Source of the DNA: Chrysaora quinquecirrha
Lineage: Eukaryota; Cnidaria; Scyphozoa; Semaeostomeae; Pelagiidae
Length of the DNA stretch: 64,000 nucleotides
NCBI GenBank assembly: GCA_014526335.1
Contig: JACTAT010000027.1
Span: 182,960-246,959 of the forward strand
Direction: 5' to 3'
Shown here piece by piece: positions 1-10,660 of the stretch; within the stretch, counting starts at the first letter, position 1, and each line of letters opens with the position of its first letter. The notes beneath the pieces were generated by a model, which was not told the DNA's origin, searched no databases, and worked only from the letters and a program-made list of their open reading frames with translations. A program made the position numbers and the translations under genes.

Positions 1-33
1 TACGACGAATGTAATAAGTCTAGATGAGTCCTA
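1..33. repeat. Truncated end of a GTAATAAGTCTAG-ended repeat
   Basis: The first bases contain GTAATAAGTCTAGATGAGTC, which matches the terminal word of the element at 29442-29951. Only one end is in the window, so boundaries and length are unknown. Confidence 0.4.
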
Positions 34-1018
34 GTTAGTTATCTCCACCAACCTCGATCCGCTTTAATCTCTGGGGTTTTTTTTAATGCTTGGATTAAAC
101 ACTCCTTGTCTACAGGGGCAAAGCTATGGTGGTGTTGGGGGTCAAACACCCTCCTCAGAATCACAAATCGGCTATTTTCTCAACAGATCAGTCATTTTGA
201 CGTCTTAATCGCAAAAAACTGGTAATTAATAGCAAGATGAAATAAAGAGAACTTTATTTTATCTTTTTAATAGTAATAGACTAAGTGATAAAATTTCACT
301 CAGTATCTGCTGCCTGGCTTCCCCTAAGAAATTTTTGATCAGGGACAGGGATGGTCATGACGGGAAGGGGTTCCCACCGCTTACACTTACAACTGTATGA
401 AAATCAGGCTTAAGCGAGGTAATACCAAAAATATTAAGGTAGGCGAACTCTTTGTCCTTATTTTAAAGCCTTATAGGGAGGGTTGAGAATCACAAATTAC
501 AAGAATAAATGTTCAAAAACGCTAGAAATTTATGCATTACACGTATTTTTTAAAAGAAACTCTTTATAAGAAACCCAGACTCTCGAATGGTTAAAGAATT
601 TACTGGAAAATATTTACGTAGGAAACTTTTTACCTCAAACCGCGAAAAATTTTCTTTTATTTTCCGTGTTTCGTCTGCAATAAAGCATTCAAATACGATC
701 GATAAGTTGGTTTGAAACATCTTTCAGATAGAATAACTATGTTGTCAATATGGATATTCAAGAAACTCTTAAGAAATTTCAATTTTCAAAATCTAAAATT
801 TTGATGAAACTTTCAGTACTGGATCAATGTTTTAGTTTCTTATAAAAAAAACACGTGTACCGGGGTTCTTCAGAGCCACATTTCGCAACTCTGAAAGCCC
901 ATGAAAAATTAGTACTAGCTAAATCTAAACCCATATTTCATCTTGTCGTCTTTTCTCTGCTATTCTTCGTTTTGCGATCTTTTAAATCAAAATTATTTGT
1001 ATGAGAAACCCTGCTTTA
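34..1018. other. AT-rich sequence, no gene recognised
   Basis: I see no exon with good splice sites and no recognisable protein word on either strand. It presumably belongs to an intron upstream of the WAP exon, or to intergenic DNA. Confidence 0.5.
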
Positions 1019-1204
1019 AGGGCCAGTTTACACGGGAATTTCCCGAAGCGATCCATACCAATGCTGGTACGGATAGGCCTTCCGTTAACACAGAAATGAG
1101 AGGGTCTGTTTTTGTTTGGGAACGCTATCCGGTAACGACGCCTAAAAACGGCAACGGACCAATCTGGGTCCAAAATGGGTCCGTTCCCGTGTGACCGTAG
1201 TCTA
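1019..1204. mobile_element. Short fold-back MITE, AGACTACGGTCACACGGGAA ends
   Basis: The left end reads AGGGCCAGTTTACACGGGAA and the right end is the complement of AGACTACGGTCACACGGGAA. The interior repeats short words such as GGACC/GGTCC and GGAACG/CGTTCC in both orientations. The outer end resembles that of the element at 31601-31841 although the inner word differs. There is no coding capacity, so it would need transposase in trans. The open frame across it is a by-product. Confidence 0.6.
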
Positions 1205-1344
1205 CAGCACGATCTTTAATGATTTATTGGCACAAGTAAATCTGGTCTGCATTGCAACTAAGAAGTTTACAAATGGTGAATCTTATAGCTACCTGTAATG
1301 TAGAGATGTTTTGAACGAAACTATCTAATCGTCTTCGATTGCAG

Positions 1345-1527
1345 CATGGCGAAGTCCGTTTCAAAAGAACGGAAGGTGCCCTAATATCGAGGGACCACTA
1401 TCAGATTGTCCAGCATTTAAGCAAACCTCTTGTCTTCTTGATTTGGATTGCCATGGTGACCAAAAATGCTGCTCTGATGGCTGTCATTTTGTCTGTGCAA
1501 AACCTGCAAAAGAATATGTTACCAAAG
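1345..1527 (+). CDS. WAP-domain (four-disulfide core) exon of an otherwise unseen gene
   Basis: An internal exon flanked by a good acceptor (TTCGATTGCAG) and donor (AAAG/GTAAAT), 183 bp, phase 1 at both ends. Read two bases in, it encodes the whey acidic protein fold: NGRCPNIEGP, then spaced cysteines in LSDCP, TSCLLD, LDCHGD, KCCSDGC and FVCAKP. That makes eight cysteines in WAP order with the hallmark adjacent pair. WAP domains are secreted protease-inhibitor or antimicrobial modules. A symmetrical phase-1 exon is how such modules are shuffled, so it is probably one module of a larger secreted or extracellular protein. I could not find its neighbours: upstream exons would be outside the window, and the following 10 kb is almost all repeat. 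The longest open frame here is a different frame and is not the gene. Confidence 0.75.
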
Positions 1528-1660
1528 GTAAATTAACGTATTTTTTCTCGAATGAGCAAGCAAGCAAGAATATGGACCTGTGGCTTGTGCCCCCCCCCCT
1601 CAGATGATTCTCTAGAAAGAATGCCCTCATTTACCGATCTCGGAGAGATGGATAACTGAG

Positions 1661-2088
1661 TTGATTATAGGCATGGTGCGGCGTTTATCAGGGGGCAGCG
1701 TTTATTATAGCAATGCGTTTATAAGAGGGTATGGCGTTTATTATATGATGCTGTTTAAAAAAGGAAGGCATTTAGTAGAAATTGGCGTTTATTTTAGGGA
1801 GGAGCATATAAGGGGCAGCTTTTATTATGGGGATGCGTTTATAAGAGGGAATGGCGTTTATTATAGGAAGGCATTTATTAGAAGATGGCGTTTATTTTAG
1901 GGAGGAGTAGGTTAGGGAGCAGCGTTTACTATAGGAATGCGTTTATAAGAGGGTATGGCGTTTACTAGAAGGTGGCGTTTATTTTAGGGAGGAGTATATC
2001 AGGGGGCGGCGTTTATTATAGGAATGCGTTAATAAGAGGGTATGGCGTTTATTATAGGATGCTGTTTATTAGTGAAAAGCATTTTTAG
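1661..2088 (+). repeat. Diverged leading units of the GCGTTTATTATAGG minisatellite
   Basis: The same words as in the array that follows (GGCGTTTATTATAGG, GCGTTTATAAGAGGGTATGG) occur with many substitutions and uneven spacing. This is the expected appearance of the edge of a tandem array, where unequal exchange homogenises least. Confidence 0.8.
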
Positions 2089-4900
2089 GTGGTGTTTATG
2101 TTAGGGAGGAGTATATCAGGGGGCGGCGTTTATTATAGGAATGCGTTTATAAGAGGGTATGGCGTTTATTATAGGATGCTGTTTATTAGTGAAAAGCATT
2201 TTTAGGTGGTGTTTATGTTAGGGAGGAGTATATCAGGGGGCGGCGTTTATTATAGGGATGCGTTTATAAGAGGGTATGACGTTTACTAGAAGGTGGTGTT
2301 TATGTTAGGGAGGAGTATATCAGGGGGCGGCGTTTATTATAGGGATGCGTTTATAAGAGGGTATGGCGTTTATTATAGGATGCTGTTTATTAGTGAAAAG
2401 CATTTTCAGGTGGTGTTTATGTTAGGGAGGAGTATATCAGGGGGCGGCGTTTATTATAGGGATGCGTTTATAAGAGGGTATGGCGTTTATTATAGGATGC
2501 TGTTTATTAGTGAAAAGCATTTTTAGGTGGTGTTTATGTTAGGGAGGAGTATATCAGGGGGCGGCGTTTATTATAGGGATGCGTTTATAAGAGGGTATGA
2601 CGTTTACTAGAAGGTGGTGTTTATGTTAGGGAGGAGTATATCAGGGGGCGGCGTTTATTATAGGGATGCGTTTATAAGAGGGTATGGCGTTTACTAGAAG
2701 GTGGTGTTTATGTTAGGGAGGAGTATATCAGGGGGCGGCGTTTATTATAGGGATGCGTTTATAAGAGGGTATGGCGTTTATTATAGGATGCTGTTTATTA
2801 GTGAAAAGCATTTTCAGGTGGTGTTTATGTTAGGGAGGAGTATATCAGGGGGCGGCGTTTATTATAGGGATGCGTTTATAAGAGGGTATGGCGTTTATTA
2901 TAGGATGCTGTTTATTAGTGAAAAGCATTTTCAGGTGGTGTTTATGTTAGGGAGGAGTATATCAGGGGGCGGCGTTTATTATAGGGATGCGTTTATAAGA
3001 GGGTATGGCGTTTATTATAGGATGCTGTTTATTAGTGAAAAGCATTTTCAGGTGGTGTTTATGTTAGGGAGGAGTATATCAGGGGGCGGCGTTTATTATA
3101 GGGATGCGTTTATAAGAGGGTATGGCGTTTATTATAGGATGCTGTTTATTAGTGAAAAGCATTTTCAGGTGGTGTTTATGTTAGGGAGGAGTATATCAGG
3201 GGGCGGCGTTTATTATAGGGATGCGTTTATAAGAGGGTATGGCGTTTATTATAGGATGCTGTTTATTAGTGAAAAGCATTTTCAGGTGGTGTTTATGTTA
3301 GGGAGGAGTATATCAGGGGGCGGCGTTTATTATAGGGATGCGTTTATAAGAGGGTATGGCGTTTATTATAGGATGCTGTTTATTAGTGAAAAGCATTTTT
3401 AGGTGGTGTTTATGTTAGGGAGGAGTATATCAGGGGGCGGCGTTTATTATAGGGATGCGTTTATAAGAGGGTATGACGTTTACTAGAAGGTGGTGTTTAT
3501 GTTAGGGAGGAGTATATCAGGGGGCGGCGTTTATTATAGGGATGCGTTTATAAGAGGGTATGGCGTTTACTAGAAGGTGGTGTTTATGTTAGGGAGGAGT
3601 ATATCAGGGGGCGGCGTTTATTATAGGGATGCGTTTATAAGAGGGTATGGCGTTTATTATAGGATGCTGTTTATTAGTGAAAAGCATTTTCAGGTGGTGT
3701 TTATGTTAGGGAGGAGTATATCAGGGGGCGGCGTTTATTATAGGGATGCGTTTATAAGAGGGTATGGCGTTTACTAGAAGGTGGTGTTTATGTTAGGGAG
3801 GAGTATATCAGGGGGCGGCGTTTATTATAGGGATGCGTTTATAAGAGGGTATGGCGTTTATTATAGGATGCTGTTTATTAGTGAAAAGCATTTTCAGGTG
3901 GTGTTTATGTTAGGGAGGAGTATATCAGGGGGCGGCGTTTATTATAGGGATGCGTTTATAAGAGGGTATGGCGTTTACTAGAAGGTGGTGTTTATGTTAG
4001 GGAGGAGTATATCAGGGGGCGGCGTTTATTATAGGAATGCGTTTATAAGAGGGTATGGCGTTTACTAGAAGGTGGTGTTTATGTTAGGGAGGAGTATATC
4101 AGAGGGCGGCGTTTATTATAGGAATGCGTTTATAAGAGGGTATGGCGTTTACTAGAAGGTGGTGTTTATGTTAGGGAGGAGTATATCAGGGGGCGGCGTT
4201 TATTATAGGAATGCGTTTATAAGAGGGTATGGCGTTTACTAGAAGGTGGCGTTTATTTTAGGGAGGAGTATATCAGGGGGCGGCGTTTATTATAGGGATG
4301 CGTTTATAAGAGGGTATGGCGTTTATTATAGGATGCTGTTTATTAGTGAAAAGCATTTTCAGGTGGTGTTTATGTTAGGGAGGAGTATATCAGGGGGCGG
4401 CGTTTATTATAGGGATGCGTTTATAAGAGGGTATGGCGTTTACTAGAAGGTGGTGTTTATGTTAGGGAGGAGTATATCAGGGGGCGGCGTTTATTATAGG
4501 AATGCGTTTATAAGAGGGTATGGCGTTTACTAGAAGGTGGTGTTTATGTTAGGGAGGAGTATATCAGAGGCGGCGTTTATTATAGGAATGCGTTTATAAG
4601 AGGGTATGGCGTTTACTAGAAGGTGGTGTTTATGTTAGGGAGGAGTATATCAGGGGGCGGCGTTTATTATAGGAATGCGTTTATAAGAGGGTATGGCGTT
4701 TACTAGAAGGTGGCGTTTATTTTAGGGAGGAGTATATCATGGGGCGGCGTTTATTATAGGGATGCGTTTATAAGAGGGTATGGCGTTTATTATAGGATGC
4801 TGTTTATTAGTGAAAAGCATTTTTAGGTGGTGTTTATGTTAGGGAGGAGTATATCAGGGGGCGGCGTTTATTATAGGGATGCGTTTATAAGAGGGTGGCA
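2089..4900 (+). repeat. Minisatellite of 117-bp (L) and 87-bp (S) units
   Basis: Units start with GTGGTGTTTATGTTAGGG. Starts at 2089, 2206, 2293, 2410, 2527, 2614, 2701, 2818, 2935, 3052, 3169, 3286, 3403, 3490, 3577, 3694, 3781, 3898, 3985, 4072, 4159, 4246, 4363, 4450, 4537, 4623, 4710 and 4827 give spacings of exactly 117 or 87 bp, except one 86. The L unit is the S unit with a different, 30-bp longer end that carries GTTTATTAGTGAAAAGC. Order: L S L L S S, six L, S S L S L, S x4, L, S x4 (the third of these is the 86-bp unit), L, then a truncated unit. Later S units share GGAATGCG in place of GGGATGCG, so subfamilies are clustered. The array is not a gene: S units end in an in-frame stop, and the 233-residue open frame at 2701-3402 is just six L units. 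Confidence 0.95.
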
Positions 4901-5953
4901 TTTTTCTGAGCGTGGTGACTATCAGAGAGGTATTTATTGCAAATTTGTCATGGAAAGACGAGGCGTTTTCTTAAACTGCGCATTTTTGCAGTAATCTATA
5001 ATTAATTGGTTATTTCATATTCGTTTTTTAGCAGACGCTTCCTCTTAAAGGGTGGAGCTGAATGTCTCTGCACTGAACAGTGAAGAACTGCATTTTGCTC
5101 AAGACAACTTTGAACTAATTTGCGAGTAGTCTATAATAGATTCATTACTCTTACTTCTTAGTAGTATTCGTAGTTATATTTTAAAAATTCCTTGTTATTC
5201 ATTAACTCTACAATATTTGCATATTCGGATTAAAATTGTTGACGAATATTTACTCGAGTTGATGGTCGTCAGGCATTTTCATTGGTTCTTGGCAAATGGC
5301 AACCGGCACAACAGCCAATCACATTGTAGGGGAATTCAGTGTTTATGAATTAGGGTTGCTTAGGCGTTTCACGGAACATGCTCGGGAACATGCAAATTGT
5401 CTCGAGGGAACAAGGGAACACGGCCAAAATTAAAAGGGAACATGAAAACATCGGAAAAGAGGCATCAGGTAAAATTCTCCCTATCCATCCACTTGACCAT
5501 CAATCCGAAAAATAATCCGATAAAACTCCAGGTAACAAGGGGATTTTCTGAAGGAGCTGGGGAGCAGGTAAAAGTAACCCCCCTAAATGACCCTCGGGAA
5601 TAGACGGGTCTGCCGTAACATAAATGAATCAATGGATGAATTCAAACCTTATCTAGTTTTCCCAATAGTAAAATAAAGAAAATGCTCAGCTTCCTCAGCA
5701 ATTGGTACAGAGGGAGGCCATGGCCATGGATCACTAGCATCGAGGTATGGGAAAATAAAATTGTAGAGGGGTCTGGGATTCGTAGCCTTTCGTTTGTGGA
5801 AATCTTGCCTGAATTCAGGCAGACTTTTGTCCTGTTATTTTTAGATGAATTCAAATTCAGGAATTAGATGAATAAGGGTCTACAGCCCTCCTAGCCCCCT
5901 CCTGCCTAACGCGTATGATCACTAGTATATTGCAAATGAAACTCAAAGTAAAG
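4901..5953. other. Unique-looking sequence, no gene recognised
   Basis: AT-rich sequence with no convincing exon. Around 5340-5460 there is a short run of GGGAACA words that may be the remnant of another word-repeating element. The open frames at 5397-5603 and 5642-5867 have no recognisable domain and no splice context. Confidence 0.45.
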
Positions 5954-6960
5954 GCATGGCGAAACTAGGAGACATGTCGCGCACGACATTGTGAAATGTG
6001 ACATGTCCCCTCGATGTCTCCCAGTTTAGCCACCTCGGAAACTTAGTACCGCGCGACAAAATTTGCAGCGAGAGACAAGCAAATGTTTCTAAGGAAAACT
6101 TCTTATCTCCGTGAATCGGGGGACATAATGCTTACTTGTCACTCACATGTTAGCCACCCTGGGAGACACGCCGAATACAATGTCGTGAGCGACATGTCTC
6201 CTAGTTTAGCCATAGCTTACAGTATCGCTACAAATTTTGTCGTGCGCTACAAACGAGATGGCTAAACTGAGAGGTATCGCGGAGACGTCACGCGCGATAT
6301 GTCTCCTAGATTAGCCATAGCTTACAGTATCGCTACAAATTTGGTCGTGCGCTACAAACGAGATGGCTAAACTGAGAGGTATCGCGGAAACGTCACGCGC
6401 GACATGTCTCCTAGATTAGCCATAGCTTACAGTATCGCTACAAATTTTGTCGTGCGCTACAAACGAGATGGCTAAACTGAGAGGTATCGCGGAGACGTCA
6501 CGCGCGATATGTCTCCTAGATTAGCCATAGCTTACAGTATCGCTACAAATTTTGTCGTGCGCTACAAACGAGATGGCTAAACTGAGAGGTATCGCGGAGA
6601 CGTCACGCGCGATATGTCTCCTAGATTAGCCATAGCTTACAGTATCGCTACAAATTTTGTCGTGCGCTACAAACGAGATGGCTAAACTGAGAGGTATCGC
6701 GGAGACGTCACGCGCGATATGTCTCCTAGATTAGCCATAGCTTACAGTATCGCTACAAATTTTGTCGTGCGCTACAAAAGAGATGGCTAAACTGAGAGGT
6801 ATCGCGGAGACGTCACGCGCGATATGTCTCCTAGATTAGCCATAGCTTATATTACAGTATCGCTACAAATTTTGTCGTGCGCTACAAACGAGATGGCTAA
6901 ACTGAGAGACATCGCGGATATGTCACGCGCGACATGTCTCCTAGTTTATCCCGGCCTTAA
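5954..6960. mobile_element. GTCTCCTAGTTTAGCC-ended MITE with internal 105-bp tandem expansion
   Basis: The left end is GCGAAACTAGGAGACATGTC and the right end GACATGTCTCCTAGTTTA, inverted copies of each other. The interior repeats GTCGCGCGCGACA-type palindromic words. Between about 6196 and 6930 a 105-bp unit containing GCTACAAATTTTGTCGTGCG and GAGATGGCTAAACTGAGAGG is repeated: the second word starts at 6255, 6360, 6465, 6570, 6675, 6780 and 6890 (the last spacing is 110). Shorter relatives lie at 13393-13438, 24318-24558 and 53415-53690. No coding capacity. Confidence 0.8.
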
Positions 6961-7670
6961 GATTCACATAAGTACATAATCTAAACGTGATCTACGCAAC
7001 ATCATCATCAAAAATCAAAGCTCTTTCTATAAACAAAGACTTCTTATAAGACTAATGAAAGTCATCGCATCTCCTCAATTAATTCTATTTAACTAGTCAA
7101 AGCCATCTGGATTAGCAGAAAATATTAAAAAAGAAGCTATTTTTAAGAATAATTATTTGATCTTGTTAATAATCTTTCCAACAAAACCTGATTTGGGTTC
7201 TGTCAGTAGGCCTACCAGTAAAAATCAATTTCGTCTTGCAATAAACTTATATGTAGTATTAATCAACGTGTGAGTTTTAAAATCTACTACAGCTTTTTGC
7301 GCGCTACTTAGTGGTGAAACATTGCAGGGCCTAATGGAGGAGTAATTGAAACAAACCCGTTAAGTGGAGCTGTATTTATCACCAATGGTTCTTTGGTATA
7401 GAGTGGAGATTTCTTCGAGTTGCTGGTTGATGGTCCAGCGAAATCAAATAATTGGTATGCGTTCTCGATCGATAAATCAGATAAAGATTATATGTTGTGT
7501 TTAACAACATCGACCAGCTGATTCAATTTCAAAGAACATAACCTTATTTATGTTACTTTGAAGGTAAGGAAACCATGAGTTTTGGTGAGCTTAGTAAGAC
7601 TTCTCAGTTCAACAAGTACACAATTCTATGATACAATAACTTTTGCGTTACCTTCGCCATGAGTTTAATT
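6961..7670. other. AT-rich sequence, no gene recognised
   Basis: No open frame with domain character, no consistent splice pair, and no strong internal repeat seen. Confidence 0.5.
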
Positions 7671-8072
7671 ACACGCTTTTTTTTATAAAGAACCACTTTC
7701 TAAGGAACCTACATGAAAAAAGCCCGAAAATTTAAAGAACATACTACTAAAGAGAACATCGTTAAGGAACTTCTCAATCTCGAATGTTTTTATCACTGCA
7801 AATAACCAAGAATTAGAAAGCCCGTTCCATTCATTTGCAGTCGAAAATCACATAAATTGTACGTTACACATGTATCCAATGTTTCTTTGAGTAGTCTCGA
7901 GCAATGCTTACATGCAAATGTCTCTCTCTTATTGTTAAGACCACTGTATGTGCAGTTAAAATTAAGGAACTATTAAGGAACTTTTTGAACTACAATTGCC
8001 TCAAAAGAGGTCCAAAAATAAGGAACTTTAAGAACTAGGCCTTGAGGTAGGTTCCTTATAAAAAGAACGTGT
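7671..8072. mobile_element. TA-flanked MITE, ACACGCTTTTTTATAA ends, GGAAC word family
   Basis: The left end reads TA/CACGCTTTTTTTTATAAAGAACC and the right end GGTTCCTTATAAAAAGAACGTG/TA, inverted repeats flanked by TA. The interior repeats AAGGAAC or its complement about a dozen times. Close relatives in the window: 26072-26403, 27359-27638, 51858-52215, 60377-60866 and 62788-63145. TA flanks and a terminal CAC suggest mobilisation by a Tc1/mariner-type enzyme, which is inference. Confidence 0.8.
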
Positions 8073-8261
8073 AAAGGCATAAAAGTTTGCAGCTAGGAAC
8101 ATCAAGAACTGTAGATAATTACAAACTACTTTCTTATAAAACAAAATAGATGTTTAAACTAGAACTAATTTTATTTTATGAGAATTCTGGCAAGCGTAGT
8201 TTAATTGAAATGAAAACCTTTGAAAGTATGTGTATATTTTGTACTTCTGTTACTAACAAAC

Positions 8262-8345
8262 TAGCCCTGGCCCGGAAGCGCGCTGCGCGCGCTTCCGCGC
8301 GGGCTTTTTCGCTCCGCGGTTCACTTGGAACTTCCGCCTTCCAAT
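8262..8345. repeat. GC-rich hairpin in AT-rich surroundings
   Basis: GGAAGCGCGCTGCGCGCGCTTCC is a near-perfect inverted repeat that would fold into a strong stem, followed by a second imperfect pairing of GCGGAAG-like words. Its base composition is very unlike the flanks. It may be a small fold-back insertion; function unknown. Confidence 0.55.
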
Positions 8346-8608
8346 AAATCATTTTTAAAGTGGCCATTCTACATATTTAGTTTCATTTGAATATTTAGCA
8401 TGTTAATAACTTTCAAATGAAATGGAAATAATTTGCAGAGAAAAGCCTGGATTGTTGAATTCAGACAAAAAAACCACTCGTAATGTGGATGTGGACGATG
8501 ATCAGTTATGTTGAGAAATATCTTCAATAGTAATGCGGAGGGATTCTCGCTGTAATGTTAAGGATGTTCAGTAAATAGAATAGGCAGCCACGAGAGCTCT
8601 TCTTGACC

Positions 8609-8787
8609 ATCCGGTCCAGTACCGTCGAGAAGGGGGTCCAGCGGGGTCAGAGGTCCGGTGCCCGGGCTGTGAGGGGGCCCGCAAAATGGAATATTCTCTT
8701 AATACTTCACGCTAAAACCTCCTGAAGGCCCTGTACGATTACATAACCCCAGGGCCCGCTCTGCCTCTCGACGGCCCTGATCCGGTC
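8609..8787. mobile_element. 163-bp hAT-like MITE with perfect 8-bp target duplication
   Basis: The element 8617-8779 begins CAGTACCGTCGAGAAG and ends CTCTCGACGGCCCTG, an imperfect terminal inverted repeat. It is flanked on both sides by ATCCGGTC (8609-8616 and 8780-8787). An 8-bp duplication with CAG...CTG termini is the signature of the hAT superfamily. The inside is GC-rich, with words such as GGGCCC. The exact duplication suggests a fairly young insertion. Confidence 0.75.
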
Positions 8788-8829
8788 CCTCCGCATTACT
8801 CCGCACCCTCCACATTCCGATTCCCTAAA

Positions 8830-10660
8830 GGCTCAAGGTTACTATTGATAGCCCTTCATATGACTCTGCATGAACAACATTACTCATAGATACCCCAACC
8901 CTCCACACTGCTCAGCATGATCCAGCACATTACTGCAAGATAGCTCTCCACATTACTGAACATCCCTCCTGAACAATGCTCCAAGATAGCCCTTCACGTC
9001 ACTGATGATCCCTGATGATAGCCTACCACATTTCTTCAAGATATCCCTCCACATTACTCCGCACCCTCCACATTACTGATGATAGCCTTCTACGTTTCTT
9101 CAAGATAGTTCTCCATATTACCCCGCATCTACTACATCTATTACATTATAGCCCTCGACATAAGTGAACATCCTCCACATTACTGCAAGATAGCCCTCCA
9201 CATTACTCCGCATCCTCCACATTACTGATGATAGCCCTCTACATTACTGAACAATAGCCCTCCCCATTACCTTGGACCCTTCACATTACTGAAAGAGAGC
9301 CAAGCCCTTCACATTACTCCGCATCCACCACATTACCGCAACATAGCCCACCACGTTACTGATGATAGCCTTCAAGATATTCCTCCTACGTTACTTCAAG
9401 AAGACCCTCCACATTACATCGCCTCCACTACATTATCGCAAGAAAGCCCTCCACATTATTGTGCACCCTGCACATTAATTTAAGATAGCCCTCCACATTA
9501 CTGAAAGATAGCCCCCCGCATTACTTCGGACCCTCACATTACAAGACCGTCGGAAGGAATCTCGGATTGGGGGGGGGCTGAACAACTTAAAAAGTATTAG
9601 ATGGCGTAATGATTTTATGACGTCATACCATTGTTTTCAAAATTATTGGGGCAGCCCCCCGCTTCCGACGGCCCTGCATTACTGAAAATTAGGCCTCATC
9701 ATTACCGAACATCCTCAAAATTACTGAAAAATAGCCCTCCGCATAACTACAAGATAGTCTTCTACATTACTGCTCACTCTCCACATTCCTGAAAGACAGC
9801 CCTCCGCAATCTCGGACACCCTTCACATTTCTCGTGATATCCCTCCACGCTACTGAAAATAGCCTTCCACGTTACTTCAAGATAGCCCTCCACATCACTG
9901 TGTACCCTTCACATTACCTGAAGATAGTCCTCTACATTACTTCGCACCCTTCACATTACTTGAAGATAGTCCTCTACATTACTTCACACCCTTCATATTA
10001 CTGAAGGATAGTCCTCCACATTACTGAAAACCCTCCTCATTACCGAACGAAGCCCTCCACATTACATCGCACTCTTCACATTACTGAAAGACATTCCCAC
10101 ATTATATCGCACCCTTTACATTACTGAAAGACAGTCCTCCAAATTACTTCGCATTCTTTAAACTTCTGAAAGACACCCCTCCACATTATTGAACACCCTT
10201 GACATAACTGAAAGATAGCTCAACCCTCCATATTTCTCCGCATCCACCACATTACTGCAATATAGTCCTCAACATTACTGAACATCCTCCACATTACTGC
10301 ACACCATCCCGATTGCAGAACGATAGCCTTCCACATTACTGTGTACCCTTCACATAACTGAAAAATAGACCTCCACATTACTTCGCACCCTTCACATTAC
10401 CTGAAGCTAGTCCTCTACATTACTTCACACCCTTCATATTACTGAAGGATAGTCCTCCACATTACTGAAAACCCTCCTCATTACCGAACGAAGCCCTCCA
10501 CATTACATCGCACTCTTCACATTACTGAAAGACAGTCCTCCAGATTACTTCGCATCCTTTAAACTTCTGAAAGACACCCCTCCACATTATTGAACACCCT
10601 TCATATTACTACCACATTAAAGATAACCCACAACATTACTGAACATCCTCCACATTACCC
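8830..10660 (+). repeat. Degenerate array of CCTCCACATTACTG-type words
   Basis: About 1.8 kb built from variants of CCCTCCACATTACTG followed by spacers such as AAAGATAG, AACATCC or TCGCACC, recurring every 15-45 bp with no fixed period. A larger duplication is visible: the block from about 10012 (GTCCTCCACATTACTG...) to 10090 reappears at about 10449-10530 with the same sub-words in the same order. No open frame. It is pyrimidine-rich on this strand. Confidence 0.85.
9542..9676. mobile_element. 135-bp MITE inserted in the CATTACTG array
   Basis: The ends CAAGACCGTCGGAAG and CTTCCGACGGCCCTG are inverted repeats and share the CAGGGCCGTCG outer end with the hAT-like element at 8617-8779. It interrupts the array, which resumes with CATTACTG immediately after. 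The target duplication cannot be judged because the array itself repeats CATTAC. Confidence 0.65.

Noticed and set aside
2701..3402. 233-residue open frame of perfect 39-residue repeats
   Set aside because: It is six 117-bp minisatellite units. Adjacent 87-bp units carry stops in the same frame and there is no promoter or splice context.
2089..10660. CRISPR-like regular repeats
   Set aside because: The repeats are contiguous minisatellite or degenerate words in eukaryotic DNA. There are no unique spacers of constant length.
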